Shown: positions 18,258-26,906, counted from the first letter of the stretch. The stretch is DNA of 64,000 bases from Roseimaritima multifibrata (GCF_007741495.1 NZ_CP036262.1:806001-870000), one strand, 5' to 3'. Program-made: numbers and translations. The notes: generated from the letters alone by a model not told the origin.

Positions 18258-20321
18258 TTATAGCCAATGGGTTTCCTCGGCGTCCGGATTCTCTCCCGCA
18301 TCCAGAAAGGCAAGGTCTTTCTCGCGGAACCAAAGCGGAAGGAGGGCGCGAACGGGTACCAAAAAGGCAATGAAGACCGGAAAGAGAATCTGTAGGATTT
18401 TGTTCGGGCTGATATTCACCGCACACAGAACCAGCAAGCAGACAACTTGCACCAACGTGTAAAGATGGATCGTTCGCATCGGGACACGACGTGTGTAGTG
18501 CGTCACCGGGTACATGGCACTATCCATGATCCACAGGTTAACCCGTTCGAGGAACTGCACCCCTCGCAGGGAGATAACCCCCATGAACAGAAAGATCCCA
18601 TACAGGGTTGCCATCGGGATGATTTTGAAGAGTGGTAAACAAAGCAAGGATGCGGCGACCAGCAAGTGGATTGCCAACGCGGTCAAACGGTTCTCGTTGA
18701 CATGCACGATCTGTTCTTTGGTGGTGCCATTGCGAAGGGTCACTTCTTGAACGTTTGAAAGTGCTCGCACGTGTGCAAGGGAGCGAACGGTTGCCGCTCC
18801 CAGCCAGGGAAGTCCAAACAGCGAACAGACTCCGATCAAGCCGCCTGAAATGGCCAAATCCCAGTGGTAGGATTCACCCTTTTGCAATTTGTTCTGAGGG
18901 TTGTTAATCAGGCGTGCAGTGATGTTCTGAGTCAAATAGATCAGGACCGTTGCCAGCAGCGCCGGGCCGATTGCCGCGAATCTTGCCCACATGGGAACGC
19001 TTCCGAAATCGACCAGCCAGGGGCGGCCGGACGTCGTCCCGAATGTGGATTGGACCTGCAATCGATCGAGGGCTACCTCATCGCGTAACCACCAAGCGAT
19101 TGCCGCCATCGCTGCTAAAGCGATCGTCGGACCAAAGTCTGCAAGGAATTCTCGCATCCAGGGAACCAGGAAATAACTGCGCCGCAAACCGGCCAAAGAC
19201 ATCGCGATATAAAAGGTCCCCAGCGTTAGCAGTAACGCAAGGAAGGCTGAGTCATGGGAAGTCATCTCGTCTGCAAAGCTGTCCTGGAACTGATGCACGA
19301 TCGCTTTGCTTGCTTCGTAGATGAAGATCAACGACATCAATACGGAAAAAATTTCATCGGTAAACCGCGTGAAATATTTCATCAGGTTGCTGGCATTGGT
19401 CACCGCCAGCAAGATGGTAAAGAGGGCCGTCCAAAGCCCGATCCAGCCATACACGCCAAGAAAGTGATCGGCCAAATCCATGTCTTCGCACAGCCGGAAT
19501 AGGATCACTGTAAAAATCAGTATCTGTCCCACGCCGCCAAGAATGATCAGCGGTTGTCCGGCAAAAAGTGCATAGAAAATCCCGCAGCCGGCGGTGGCAA
19601 CAAGCATCTCGATCGCGCCGATCTGGCCGCCCGTGTAGTCCCCCAGCACCCCGCCAAACGTGACCGCTGGTGCAAGGCAAGCAAAGAACATAAACACAAT
19701 CGAAGCGACACATTTGCCTTGAAACCCCGATTTGAAATCGTCGATGTAATGGGGGATGCGGCGGCGGAGGTCGGCAGCGATCCCTGCAAATGGGCGCCCG
19801 CCAACACGCAGGCCTGCACTGATTTCTTGGGTCGGGGGCGCAGCCCTCAATTCATGCCGCTCGACATGCTGTTCGATCGCGTCCAGAACCGCTTGTTGCG
19901 ATGTGGCTTGAGCCGCTTGGTATCCGAATTCGTTGTCCGACATCAAACGTGCGATGTTCGACATCAGGTCTAGGTGAGCCGATGTTTGATCGGTCGGCCC
20001 AATCATGACAAACAGAAACTGAGTCGCGACCCCGTCGGGAGCCCCAAGGTTGACGGGGTGCCTTAAGCGTACGAACAGAAGCGTCGGCTCGGCGATCCGG
20101 TCGTCGTACATGTGAGGAACCGCACAGCCATGCCCAATGACCGTCGAATCTTGCTGCTCACGATTGCGAAGTCCCTCGGTGACAACGTCACGGAGTTCTT
20201 CTGCCAAGCGACCTGATTGGACCAGGTAATCGACCGAGGATTCCAAAATGTCTGGCATCGAACGGCCAGCCAAATTCAATAGGCAGCTACCTTTTGAGAT
20301 CGCAAGATGGATCGATTTCAT
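18258..20321 (-). CDS. PTS EIIA domain fused to SLC4/Band 3-type anion (bicarbonate) transporter
   Basis: Residues about 1-155 form a fructose/mannitol-type EIIA domain: STVIGHGCAVPH carries the phosphorylatable His (H70) in the CAVPH equivalent of AIPH, with the second conserved His in SAHLDLMSNIARL (H116). From about residue 170 the protein is an SLC4 (HCO3_cotransp) transporter: GRPFAGIAADLRRRIPHYIDDF, CLAPAVTFGGVLGDYTGG, FALFAGQPL-like YALFAGQPLIILGG, and about 10-14 membrane segments ending near residue 670. SLC4 proteins exchange or cotransport bicarbonate, chloride or borate. In animals the cytoplasmic N-domain of Band 3 is known to share the EIIA fold, so this keeps an ancestral-looking EIIA version. 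Substrate and phosphorylation are inferred. Followed after 8 nt by the LigD-N-like gene. Confidence 0.9.
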   Translation of the reverse strand: MKSIHLAISKGSCLLNLAGRSMPDILESSVDYLVQSGRLAEELRDVVTEGLRNREQQDSTVIGHGCAVPHMYDDRIAEPTLLFVRLRHPVNLGAPDGVATQFLFVMIGPTDQTSAHLDLMSNIARLMSDNEFGYQAAQATSQQAVLDAIEQHVERHELRAAPPTQEISAGLRVGGRPFAGIAADLRRRIPHYIDDFKSGFQGKCVASIVFMFFACLAPAVTFGGVLGDYTGGQIGAIEMLVATAGCGIFYALFAGQPLIILGGVGQILIFTVILFRLCEDMDLADHFLGVYGWIGLWTALFTILLAVTNASNLMKYFTRFTDEIFSVLMSLIFIYEASKAIVHQFQDSFADEMTSHDSAFLALLLTLGTFYIAMSLAGLRRSYFLVPWMREFLADFGPTIALAAMAAIAWWLRDEVALDRLQVQSTFGTTSGRPWLVDFGSVPMWARFAAIGPALLATVLIYLTQNITARLINNPQNKLQKGESYHWDLAISGGLIGVCSLFGLPWLGAATVRSLAHVRALSNVQEVTLRNGTTKEQIVHVNENRLTALAIHLLVAASLLCLPLFKIIPMATLYGIFLFMGVISLRGVQFLERVNLWIMDSAMYPVTHYTRRVPMRTIHLYTLVQVVCLLVLCAVNISPNKILQILFPVFIAFLVPVRALLPLWFREKDLAFLDAGENPDAEETHWL

Positions 20322-20681
20322 TTGTTTCTAGATCGCTTGAAGGATCGACCGAAAAGAAGTTACCGAGCTTCAAGTCTAGGGTACGCCTTTGGAGGGCGAT
20401 GGATTTAGACAAGGTAGCAGAAGCAATGCCCGCTAAAACTCCGCGAACGGGGGTCTAAGGGGTGTGTGCTTTCACTTAGTGAAGGCGAAGATGTCAAAAT
20501 CAACAGCCCGCAAGGCTTCTAAAAAGATTGAAGCGGAACGGCAATCGCCGTTCCGCTCAATGGGTAACTTCTTGTTGGAGGATCCCTACACGTTTGGGGC
20601 TGGTATTAGTTAGTTTTAAAAGAGACTAAGCCAGCATACGTTCAAGTTCTAGTAGGAAGGGGGCTTTTTCGTCGGTTAGGT
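20322..20681. other. Intergenic region between recA and the EIIA-SLC4 gene
   Basis: Contains the recA terminator hairpin (20532-20557). The remainder presumably holds the promoter of the transporter gene near 20330-20420, but I cannot name a -35/-10 pair with confidence. No RNA gene or open frame of interest is visible. Confidence 0.5.
20532..20557 (-). terminator. Intrinsic terminator downstream of recA
   Basis: On the minus strand, an 11-bp perfect stem (AGCGGAACGGC / GCCGTTCCGCT) with a 4-nt loop is followed by TTCAATCTTTTTAG. It lies about 125 nt past the recA stop at 20682 and before the transporter start at 20321, so it probably separates the two transcription units. Confidence 0.75.
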
Positions 20682-21836
20682 TCAGCTGTTACCAACGGCT
20701 TCTTCATCGGCGGTCGAATCTTCGGCCGCCGATTCGGTTTCACCTGCCGCATCCTCTAAAGGACCCGCGAACCCACCAACCTCCATCACCTTTTGGCGAA
20801 TGCCTTCACAGATTTCCGGGTTTTCAATAAGGAAATTACGGGCTTTCTCTTTACCTTGTCCGAGATAGGTATCGCCAAGTTTGAACCAAGCTCCACTGCG
20901 AGAGACGATTTTGTGGGTGGTTCCCAGGTCCAGAACGTCTCCTTCGTAGCTAATTCCGTTGGAGTGCATCATGTCGAATTCAGCGATCCGGAATGGCGGA
21001 GCGACCTTATTCTTTACGATTTTCGCTTTGACCCGCTGTCCGACCTGTTCTTCGCCATCTTTCAGGGCCCCCGTTCGGCGGACATCGATTCGGCAAGAGC
21101 AGTAGAACTTGAGGGCTCGACCGCCCGGAGTCGTTTCGGGACTGCCGAACATGACTCCGATTTTTTCGCGAATTTGGTTGATGAAGATGACCGCACATTT
21201 GCTTTTCGAAATGGCTCCGGTCAATTTCCGCATCGATTGGCTCATCAAACGAGCTTGCAGGCCAACGTGGCTGTCTCCGATTTCACCTTCCAGTTCCTTT
21301 TTCGGAACCAGGGCTGCCACCGAGTCAATCACGATGACATCGACCGCGTTGCTTTTCACCAGCATTTCGCAAATCTGCATCGCTTCTTCACCACTGCTGG
21401 GTTGGCTGACAAGCAATGTGTCCAGCTCCACGCCAAGCTTTTTAGCCCAACTGGGGTCAAACGCGTGTTCTGCGTCGATGATCGCTGCGATTCCTCCCTC
21501 TTTTTGGGCCTCGCCGCAGACGTGCAGGGCGAGGGTCGTTTTACCGCTCGATTCCGGGCCGTAGATTTCGATGATTCGGCCGCGAGGAATCCCTTGACCG
21601 CCAAGGGCCATGTCCAGGCTAAGCGAGCCGGTCGGAATGCCGGGAATCGACAGGTTCGAATTGGCTCCCAAGGGCATGATTGCCCCTTTGCCAAAGGCGT
21701 TGTCGATCTGCTCGAGGGTCGTTTTTAAGCCCGGTTCTCGTTCCAGCAGTGCTTTCAGCTTGGGGTCCGTTCCGGCCGCCTTGGCTCGACTGGAAGCCCG
21801 AGTGGTGGTGCTGCTTGTTTTGCTTTTCTTAGCCAT
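20682..21836 (-). CDS. recA: Recombinase RecA
   Basis: Strand-exchange ATPase for homologous recombination and repair. Walker A GPESSGKT (residues 93-100), Walker [15 protein letters not shown], the loop L2 segment [22 protein letters not shown] and the C-terminal domain ([17 protein letters not shown]) are all present. 384 aa is somewhat longer than E. coli RecA because of a basic Ser/Thr-rich N-terminal extension (about 25 residues) and an acidic tail. The start ATG 21836 follows AGGGATGGCAAG. No SOS box of a known type could be confirmed upstream. Confidence 0.98.
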   Translation of the reverse strand: MAKKSKTSSTTTRASSRAKAAGTDPKLKALLEREPGLKTTLEQIDNAFGKGAIMPLGANSNLSIPGIPTGSLSLDMALGGQGIPRGRIIEIYGPESSGKTTLALHVCGEAQKEGGIAAIIDAEHAFDPSWAKKLGVELDTLLVSQPSSGEEAMQICEMLVKSNAVDVIVIDSVAALVPKKELEGEIGDSHVGLQARLMSQSMRKLTGAISKSKCAVIFINQIREKIGVMFGSPETTPGGRALKFYCSCRIDVRRTGALKDGEEQVGQRVKAKIVKNKVAPPFRIAEFDMMHSNGISYEGDVLDLGTTHKIVSRSGAWFKLGDTYLGQGKEKARNFLIENPEICEGIRQKVMEVGGFAGPLEDAAGETESAAEDSTADEEAVGNS

Positions 21837-22182
21837 CTTGCCATCCCTATACTTTGTGGAAATTTGAAAAACCGAACTGTATTCCGAATCGAATTACCGA
21901 ATGGTGAAGCCGTAGGCGGCACGAGTCGGAAATTCTTCCCCATCTTCCCTTCCTGACAACCCTCTTGATTTGCTAGGTGGACAACCGAATACTAGCGTGT
22001 CAGGGGGGTAAGGGCAACTGGAAACGGGAGAAAGTGGTTTGTGTTCGCTTGATAGGAATAGTATTCGCGATTGCTTGGACACCTTAGGTCAGTGGCCTAA
22101 ACAGGGTTCTTCGCAATCGATACGATTGAAGATCGTCGCAGTGCGCTCTTACTTATGCTTTTGTTCTCAGGAGAATTGAATC
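21837..22182. other. Divergent intergenic region recA / ferredoxin operon
   Basis: Holds the promoters of both recA (minus) and the 22183-24779 operon (plus). I see AT-richer sequence just upstream of recA (TTTTTCAAATTTCC, TATAGG) and no recognisable operator, RNA gene or open frame. Confidence 0.45.
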
Positions 22183-22560
22183 GTGCCAAAATTGACCGTC
22201 GAAGGCGTAGGGACATTTGAAGTGGCTGAAGGAAAGAGGCTGGTGAACGCTTTGATCGATGAAGCGGGTACCGACCAATTGCATGCTTGTGGCGGTGCCT
22301 CGCGATGCACGACCTGCCGCGTTGAATTTGTCGAAGGCGAACCCGACAAACAGACCGCTGCCGAACGGGAAACCTTGCAGGCTCGTGAAGTGACGGAGCC
22401 CGGGGTTCGGCTCAGCTGCCAAATCCTCTGCGATCACGATATGACGGTCCGCCTGATCAGCCGCCTGGAAGGGAGTGGCCGCAAAGACCAAGGGGGACGC
22501 CCCAGTGATGAAATGCAGCCCGAACCACAGTGGGTATCCAAATCCGAGCAATCTTCATGA
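22183..22560 (+). CDS. [2Fe-2S] ferredoxin
   Basis: Starts at GTG 22183, 7 nt after CAGGAG. 125 aa. Plant-type/adrenodoxin-like [2Fe-2S] fold: CGGASRCTTC supplies three cluster cysteines (residues 36, 42 and 45) and RLSCQI (about residue 79) the fourth. A hydrophilic tail of about 30 residues follows. It carries electrons for an unidentified partner. Its stop overlaps the ATG of the next gene (ATGA at 22557-22560), which suggests translational coupling, but neither downstream enzyme is a known redox enzyme. Confidence 0.93.
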   Translation: MPKLTVEGVGTFEVAEGKRLVNALIDEAGTDQLHACGGASRCTTCRVEFVEGEPDKQTAAERETLQAREVTEPGVRLSCQILCDHDMTVRLISRLEGSGRKDQGGRPSDEMQPEPQWVSKSEQSS

Positions 22561-23648
22561 GTGAACCCATCACTTCGGTAGCCTCGCTAGACAATTTGGA
22601 AGAACGGGTGCCCGCTGGCACCGAACGTTTTTTTCGGTTGACGGTTTCCGAAAGTTACAACGGAGTCATGGTCCGCTTGCCGATCGTTATCCGGCGGGCT
22701 CCGAATCCCGGTCCCACGGTCTGCGTGACGGCCGCGATCCATGGAAATGAGATCAATGGAACCGGAGCGATCCGCCAATTGATCCGTGAAAGCCCCTTCG
22801 AATTGACGTCGGGGATGTTGATCATGATCCCGATTGTCAATGTCCAGGGGTTTGAAGCCTACAGCCGATACCTGCCGGATCGACGTGACCTGAACCGAAG
22901 TTTTCCTGGCTCCGCGTCGGGCAGTATGGCTTCTCGTTTGGCAAACAAACTGTTTACCGAAGTCGTTCAGCGGTGCGATTATGGGATCGACCTGCATACC
23001 GCATCGGTACGCCGGACCAATTTCCCTAACGTGCGAGGCGATTTCAGTGTCCCCGCCATTCGGGATATGGGAAAAGCCTTTGGGTGTCAGTGGATGCTGA
23101 ACAGCCGCGGCCCCCTGGGATCCTTTCGCCGTGAAGCGATGCGAGCCGGCGTTCCGACGATCATCCTGGAAGCGGGGGAAGTCTGTAAAGTCGAACCGTC
23201 GGTCCTGGCCGTCGCCGTACACGGCGTCAGCAATGTGTTGTCGCATCTGGGAATGACCGATCAGCCGGGCGCAGAACTTCCGCCGCAGCAGATCATCAAC
23301 AAGACACTTTGGGTGCGAGCGGAACGGGGTGGATTCCTGGAATTCCATGTCTCCCCTGGCGAAGTCGTACGCAAGGACCAACCGTTGGCAACCAATAACA
23401 GTCTGTTTGGTGCCGAACATAATGTTTTGGTCTCTCCGATCGATGCGGTGGTTATCGGAATGACTACCCTGCCTGCGGCGACGCCCGGAGAACCGGTGAT
23501 TCATCTTGGCCAGATTCCGACCGAACTAGCCAAATCGATCACGTCGCCGAAAATTGAATCGGAGTCCGATCCGTTGCACGATCAGGCGATGGAAGATTTG
23601 GCGACCAACATCATGGTGACGTCGCGCGAAGAAGATGTCGAAGATTAA
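22557..23648 (+). CDS. Succinylglutamate desuccinylase/aspartoacylase-family zinc hydrolase
   Basis: ATG 22557 overlaps the ferredoxin stop by 4 bp; 363 aa. This is a carboxypeptidase A-like (M14-type AstE/AspA) fold: AAIHGNEINGTG supplies His62 and Glu65 as zinc ligands, RDLNRSFPGS the conserved DxNRxFPG block, YGIDLHTAS the third zinc-binding His, and TIILEAGE the likely catalytic region. A C-terminal beta-rich part (about 260-330, RGGFLEFHVSPGEVVRKDQPLA) resembles the lipoyl-like domain common in these proteins. Members remove acyl groups from amino acids or peptides; the substrate is unknown here. Middle gene of a tight three-gene operon. Confidence 0.9.
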   Translation: MSEPITSVASLDNLEERVPAGTERFFRLTVSESYNGVMVRLPIVIRRAPNPGPTVCVTAAIHGNEINGTGAIRQLIRESPFELTSGMLIMIPIVNVQGFEAYSRYLPDRRDLNRSFPGSASGSMASRLANKLFTEVVQRCDYGIDLHTASVRRTNFPNVRGDFSVPAIRDMGKAFGCQWMLNSRGPLGSFRREAMRAGVPTIILEAGEVCKVEPSVLAVAVHGVSNVLSHLGMTDQPGAELPPQQIINKTLWVRAERGGFLEFHVSPGEVVRKDQPLATNNSLFGAEHNVLVSPIDAVVIGMTTLPAATPGEPVIHLGQIPTELAKSITSPKIESESDPLHDQAMEDLATNIMVTSREEDVED

Positions 23649-23660
23649 CCTCCAAGTGGT

Positions 23661-24779
23661 ATGAAGATGTTGTCAGATTCGGATATGCCAAAAGGCATCG
23701 ATACGGTCCCCTCCCCTGCCCTGTTGGTCGATCCTTCGATCGTTCAGTCCAATCTGCAGCGGATGTTGGCGGTGGTGCAGAACCAGCCCACTCGCCTCCG
23801 TCCGCATGTGAAGACCCACAAGATGTCGACGGTCGTCAAACGGTCGGTGCAAGCGGGGATTCAAAAGTTCAAGGCAGCGACGACCGCCGAATTGGCGATG
23901 GTCGCAAAGGCGGGAGGGACCGATTGCTTGCTGGCCTACCAACCGGTCGGCCCCCGGCAAAACGAACTGCTGGAAATTATGAAGGCGTTTCCCAAGGTCC
24001 GTTTTTCGGCGGTGGTCGATAATACGCAAACCGCAGAAGAACTAAACACGCTCCTCGTCGCTGACAAACAAGAACTGGATGTCTACATCGATGTCGACTG
24101 CGGGATGCACCGCACGGGTATTCCCTGGGGATCCGGTTTGGAGCAACTGCAACACTCGCTAGCGGAACTGCCCGCCCTGCACTATCAAGGCCTGCACGTC
24201 TACGACGGGCACCTACATCAGTCAGCGCTCGCGGAACGGACCGATGCCGCGGAGCTGATTTTAGAAGAAATTCAAAAGGCATTGCAGCGCTATCCGGATT
24301 CGAAAGTGATCGCCGGCGGATCGCCGACCTTTGAGTTTTGGGCTCAGCAGGCAAACCAGAGCCCCGTCGAGGGACGCTGGGAATGCAGCCCCGGCACCAT
24401 GGTTTTTTGGGATCGTGGGTATGGGAGCAATTACCAGGACATGGACTACGGTATCGCCGCAGTCCTGCTGACACGCGTGATCAGTCATCCCGGCGAGCGG
24501 TTGATCTGCGTCGACCTGGGGCACAAGGCAGTCGCCAGCGAAATGGCGTTGGAGCGACGAGTCTATTTTCCGCAATTGTCCGCTGCCACATTTGTCGGCC
24601 AAAGTGAAGAGCACCTAGTGCTGGAAACCGATCAAGCAGCCTCGTTGCCAGTGGGGACACCGTTAATCGCGTTGCCAACACACATCTGTCCAACCGTAGC
24701 CTTGCACCGGCAGGCATACTTGGTGGAGGACGGAAAAGTAACCGGCGAAACTTGGACCGTCGACGCCCGAGACCGCTAG
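23661..24779 (+). CDS. D-threonine aldolase-type PLP enzyme (alanine racemase fold III)
   Basis: Begins 12 nt after the previous stop. D-TA family: N-terminal TPSPALLVD-like VPSPALLVDPSIVQSNL, PLP lysine segment RPHVKTHKMS (residues 47-55), YIDVDCGMHRTG, LHVYDGHLHQ, a GGSPT phosphate-binding loop and the C-terminal metal-binding region TPLIALPTHICPTVAL. 372 aa is normal. Relatives include D-threonine aldolase, D-serine dehydratase-like DSD1 and 3-hydroxy-D-aspartate enzymes; which reaction occurs cannot be decided. The His and Cys that hold the divalent metal in this family appear present. It ends the ferredoxin operon. Confidence 0.9.
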   Translation: MKMLSDSDMPKGIDTVPSPALLVDPSIVQSNLQRMLAVVQNQPTRLRPHVKTHKMSTVVKRSVQAGIQKFKAATTAELAMVAKAGGTDCLLAYQPVGPRQNELLEIMKAFPKVRFSAVVDNTQTAEELNTLLVADKQELDVYIDVDCGMHRTGIPWGSGLEQLQHSLAELPALHYQGLHVYDGHLHQSALAERTDAAELILEEIQKALQRYPDSKVIAGGSPTFEFWAQQANQSPVEGRWECSPGTMVFWDRGYGSNYQDMDYGIAAVLLTRVISHPGERLICVDLGHKAVASEMALERRVYFPQLSAATFVGQSEEHLVLETDQAASLPVGTPLIALPTHICPTVALHRQAYLVEDGKVTGETWTVDARDR

Positions 24780-24909
24780 CCCAGTGCCATCGACGTTCGT
24801 AACGCAGCATCGCGAGCGGTTTATTGATTTAGTGATAGTCGCCTTTCGCTCCGCGAAAGAACGTTCCCTTAAAGCTGTTTTCGCGGGGAACGTGCGATTT
24901 GTAAATGAA
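24780..24909. other. Operon 3' end with hairpin, then repeat array
   Basis: An 8-bp stem ACGTTCCC / GGGAACGT (24861-24868 with 24886-24893) lies about 85 nt past the PLP-enzyme stop. No T-tract follows, so a terminator role is uncertain. Confidence 0.4.
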
Positions 24910-25267
24910 GAAAGTCTGGCTCCCCTCGCCCCTAAGCGAGCTCTTTGGTGCGGAATAAATCTCTACTAGCTGATTGCGTGATCTCTGCCTCTTTTTTTGA
25001 TTTAGTGGAGCTCGCTTGGGGGAGAGGGGCTGGGGGAGGGGGGGAGATTTCCAGTCGGCGATTTTGCAGCGAAGACGCGGTGAACGCCTCGAATTTCAAG
25101 CGGTTATGTCACACCTTGCCGAGCGCTGTCGGCCCCTCTCCCCCAGCCCCTCTCCCCCAAAACAAGCCTTTGAATCGTACTTAATTGAATTAGCTGGCGA
25201 ACCGTTGCTCCAGTATCAAACCTGTTTTGAGCGAGCTTGTTTTGAGGGCGAGGGGAGCCAGACTTTC
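24910..25267. repeat. Inverted-repeat core, copy 1
   Basis: Bounded by a 22-bp terminal inverted repeat (GAAAGTCTGGCTCCCC at the left, its complement GGGGAGCCAGACTTTC at the right). Inside are nested inverted segments: AAGCGAGCTC with GAGCTCGCTT, and GGGGGAGAGGGGCTGGGGG with CCCCCAGCCCCTCTCCCCC. No transposase frame is present. Confidence 0.85.
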
Positions 25268-25353
25268 TTCATATATAGATCTCATCGTCTCGGAGAGACG
25301 ATGCTACAGGGTTGAATCTCATCGCCTCTCGGTACGTGCGATTTGTAAATAAA

Positions 25354-25710
25354 GAAAGTCTGGCTCCCCTCGCCCCTAAGCGAGCTCTTTGTTGCGGAAG
25401 AAATCTCTGCTAGCTCATCGCGTGATCTCTGCCTCTTTGTTTGATTTAGTGGAGCTCGCTTGGGGGAGAGGGGCTGGGGGAGAGGGGGAAATTTCCAGTC
25501 GCGATTTTGCAGCAAAGACGCGGTGAACGCCTCGAATTTCAAGCGGTTATGCCACGCCTTGCCGAGCGCTGTCGGCCCCTCTCACCCAGCCCCTCTCCCC
25601 CAAAACAAGCCTTTGAATCGTACTTAATTGAATTAGCTGGCGAACCGTTGATCCAGTATCAAACCTGTTTTGAGCGAGCTTGTTTTGAGGGCGAGGGGAG
25701 CCAGACTTTC
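25354..25710. repeat. Inverted-repeat core, copy 2
   Basis: Same organisation as copy 1 with isolated differences, including CTCTCACCCAGCCC in the second internal arm, which weakens that arm's pairing. Confidence 0.85.
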
Positions 25711-25796
25711 TTCATATATAGATCTCATCGTCTCGGAGAGACGATGCTACGGGGTTGGGTCTCATCGCCTCTCGGTACGTGCGATTTCTTAATAAA

Positions 25797-26154
25797 GAAA
25801 GTCTGGCTCCCCTCGCCCCTAAGCGAGCTCTTTGGTGCGAAATAAATCTCTACTAGCTGATTGCGTGATCTCTGCCTCTTTTTTTGATTTAGTGGAGCTC
25901 GCTTGGGGGAGAGGGGCTGGGGGAGAGGGGGAGATTTCCAGTCGGCGATTTTGCAGCGAAGACGCGGTTAACGCCTCGGATATCAAGCGGTTATGCCACG
26001 CCTTGCCCAGCGCTGTCGGCCCCTCTCCCCCAGCCCCTCTCCCCAAAAACAAGCCTTTGAATCGTACTTAATTGAATTAGCTGGCGAACCGTTGATCCAG
26101 TATCAAACCTGCTTTGAGCGAGCTTGTTTTGAGGGCGAGGGGAGCCAGACTTTC
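25797..26154. repeat. Inverted-repeat core, copy 3
   Basis: Same organisation as copies 1 and 2; it differs at scattered positions such as GGATATCAAGCG in place of GAATTTCAAGCG and is followed by unrelated sequence. Confidence 0.85.
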
Positions 26155-26660
26155 TTCACTTATTCTTTTCACGCCCCCAGCGAAAGGCAACACTATTCCG
26201 GCGAACCAGGCTAAATCGACAGCCTGCAAGCTGACGAGGGGACGCAGGGCCAGGGGCTTAAGTGGTCAACCGTTGTGGTACTAGAACTCCCGCAGAGCGT
26301 TCTAGCGTAAGGTAGCCGCCAGTAACGGCACGGACCGCGACAAGCCCAGCAGAAGCAAACATGCCGCGATTGCAATTCGGCAAATAGGTCCATTCTGAAT
26401 CGCACGTCTACATAGGAAAGTGAAGAGAGTGCATCCCTTCCGCGGAGGCGATCCACCGCCGGACAACGGTCATGAACCGTTCAGCCGAAAGCTCAAGGTC
26501 ATGGTAGGGATTGGATACGCAAAAGAGAAAGCAGATTGCAAGTCAGCCGAGATCGAAGCAACACATCCGGCAGAAAACCAAGCGATAGTGGCAGATAGGG
26601 GGCAGGGGCACGCGTGCCCCGAAATCTCAGCAGCCAAGAGTCGAGCAGCGATTTTACAGT
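26155..26660. other. Non-coding accessory sequence
   Basis: No convincing gene on either strand. It contains a perfect 16-bp palindrome GGGGCACGCGTGCCCC (26607-26622) and other short inverted segments (AACGGT/ACCGTT near 26466-26482). The open frame at 26420-26734 has no protein character. Confidence 0.4.
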
Positions 26661-26683
26661 GCTCCGGTGTCGGCCACCGGAGC
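26661..26683. repeat. 23-nt hairpin, left side of the island
   Basis: Perfect 9-bp arms GCTCCGGTG / CACCGGAGC with loop TCGGC. It is the reverse complement of the hairpin at 31603-31625. Confidence 0.8.
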
Positions 26684-26690
26684 GCGCTGA

Positions 26691-26906
26691 CAAAGCCCAT
26701 CGCTTGGCCCAGGTTCCTCCCGCGACCAGAATAGCACGATTCTCAAAAACGTGGAGGAAACGGAAGTTTCCGACGCGGTGGGTGCAGCAAATGCAAATGA
26801 CGATTTGCTCCGAGGATTGATCGGGATTTGGGACGGCGTTTCGCCCGAGATTCGGCAAGCTATTCTTGTGATCGTGAGGCAGGGAACAAGCCACAAAGAC
26901 GCCTAG
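26691..26906 (+). pseudogene. 3' remnant of an unidentified gene (possibly an integrase tail)
   Basis: Open from a TGA at 26688 to TAG at 26904, with GTG at 26751 as the only plausible internal start (51 aa). The peptide has protein-like character: an acidic stretch, then LLRGLIGIWDGVSPEIRQA and ILVIVRQGTSHKDA. Short C-terminal helices of the form (L/V)P.xIRxxIxxxV occur at the ends of some planctomycete tyrosine recombinases; this likeness is from memory and weak. No upstream coding part is present; the frame starts 5 nt after a hairpin. I read it as a truncated gene left in an accessory region. Confidence 0.4.

Larger units (their letters stand above)
24890..26158. repeat. Three tandem copies of a 444/443-bp unit
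   Basis: The motif ACGTGCGATTTGTAAATxAAG and everything after it recurs at 24890, 25334 and about 25777, a period of 444 then 443 bp; anchor AAAGTCTGGC is at 24911, 25355 and 25798. Copies differ by a few substitutions and 1-bp indels only. Each contains an inverted-repeat core (listed separately) and an 86-bp spacer with a small hairpin (CATCGTCT / AGACGATG). The third copy lacks the usual spacer and passes into TTCACTTATTC at 26154. Reading frames inside repeat themselves and are not genes. Confidence 0.92.

Noticed and set aside
20793-21728. 311-codon plus-strand frame
   Set aside because: It is antisense to recA in a conserved gene; composition (Phe, Asp, Arg-rich) is that of a shadow frame.
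21855-21885. LexA/SOS box upstream of recA
   Set aside because: GAACTGTATTC resembles part of a Gram-positive box, but the second half does not match and no known planctomycete SOS site supports it.
22587-23504. 305-codon minus-strand frame
   Set aside because: Antisense to the AstE/AspA-type gene, which has all its motifs on the plus strand.
24890-26158. CRISPR-like array
   Set aside because: The units are 444 bp long with conserved spacers and internal inverted repeats, unlike CRISPR repeats of 25-40 bp with unique spacers; no cas genes.
24945-26214. Several 70-110 codon frames in the 444-bp repeats
   Set aside because: They recur almost identically in each repeat copy, are rich in Pro/Ser from the G-rich arms and have no ribosome-binding sites. 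They are translations of repeats.
26318-26326. TAAGGTAGC in the 26.3-kb non-coding region, as in 23S rRNA
   Set aside because: A match of nine bases only, and the surrounding sequence does not follow rRNA, so it is no evidence of an rRNA fragment.
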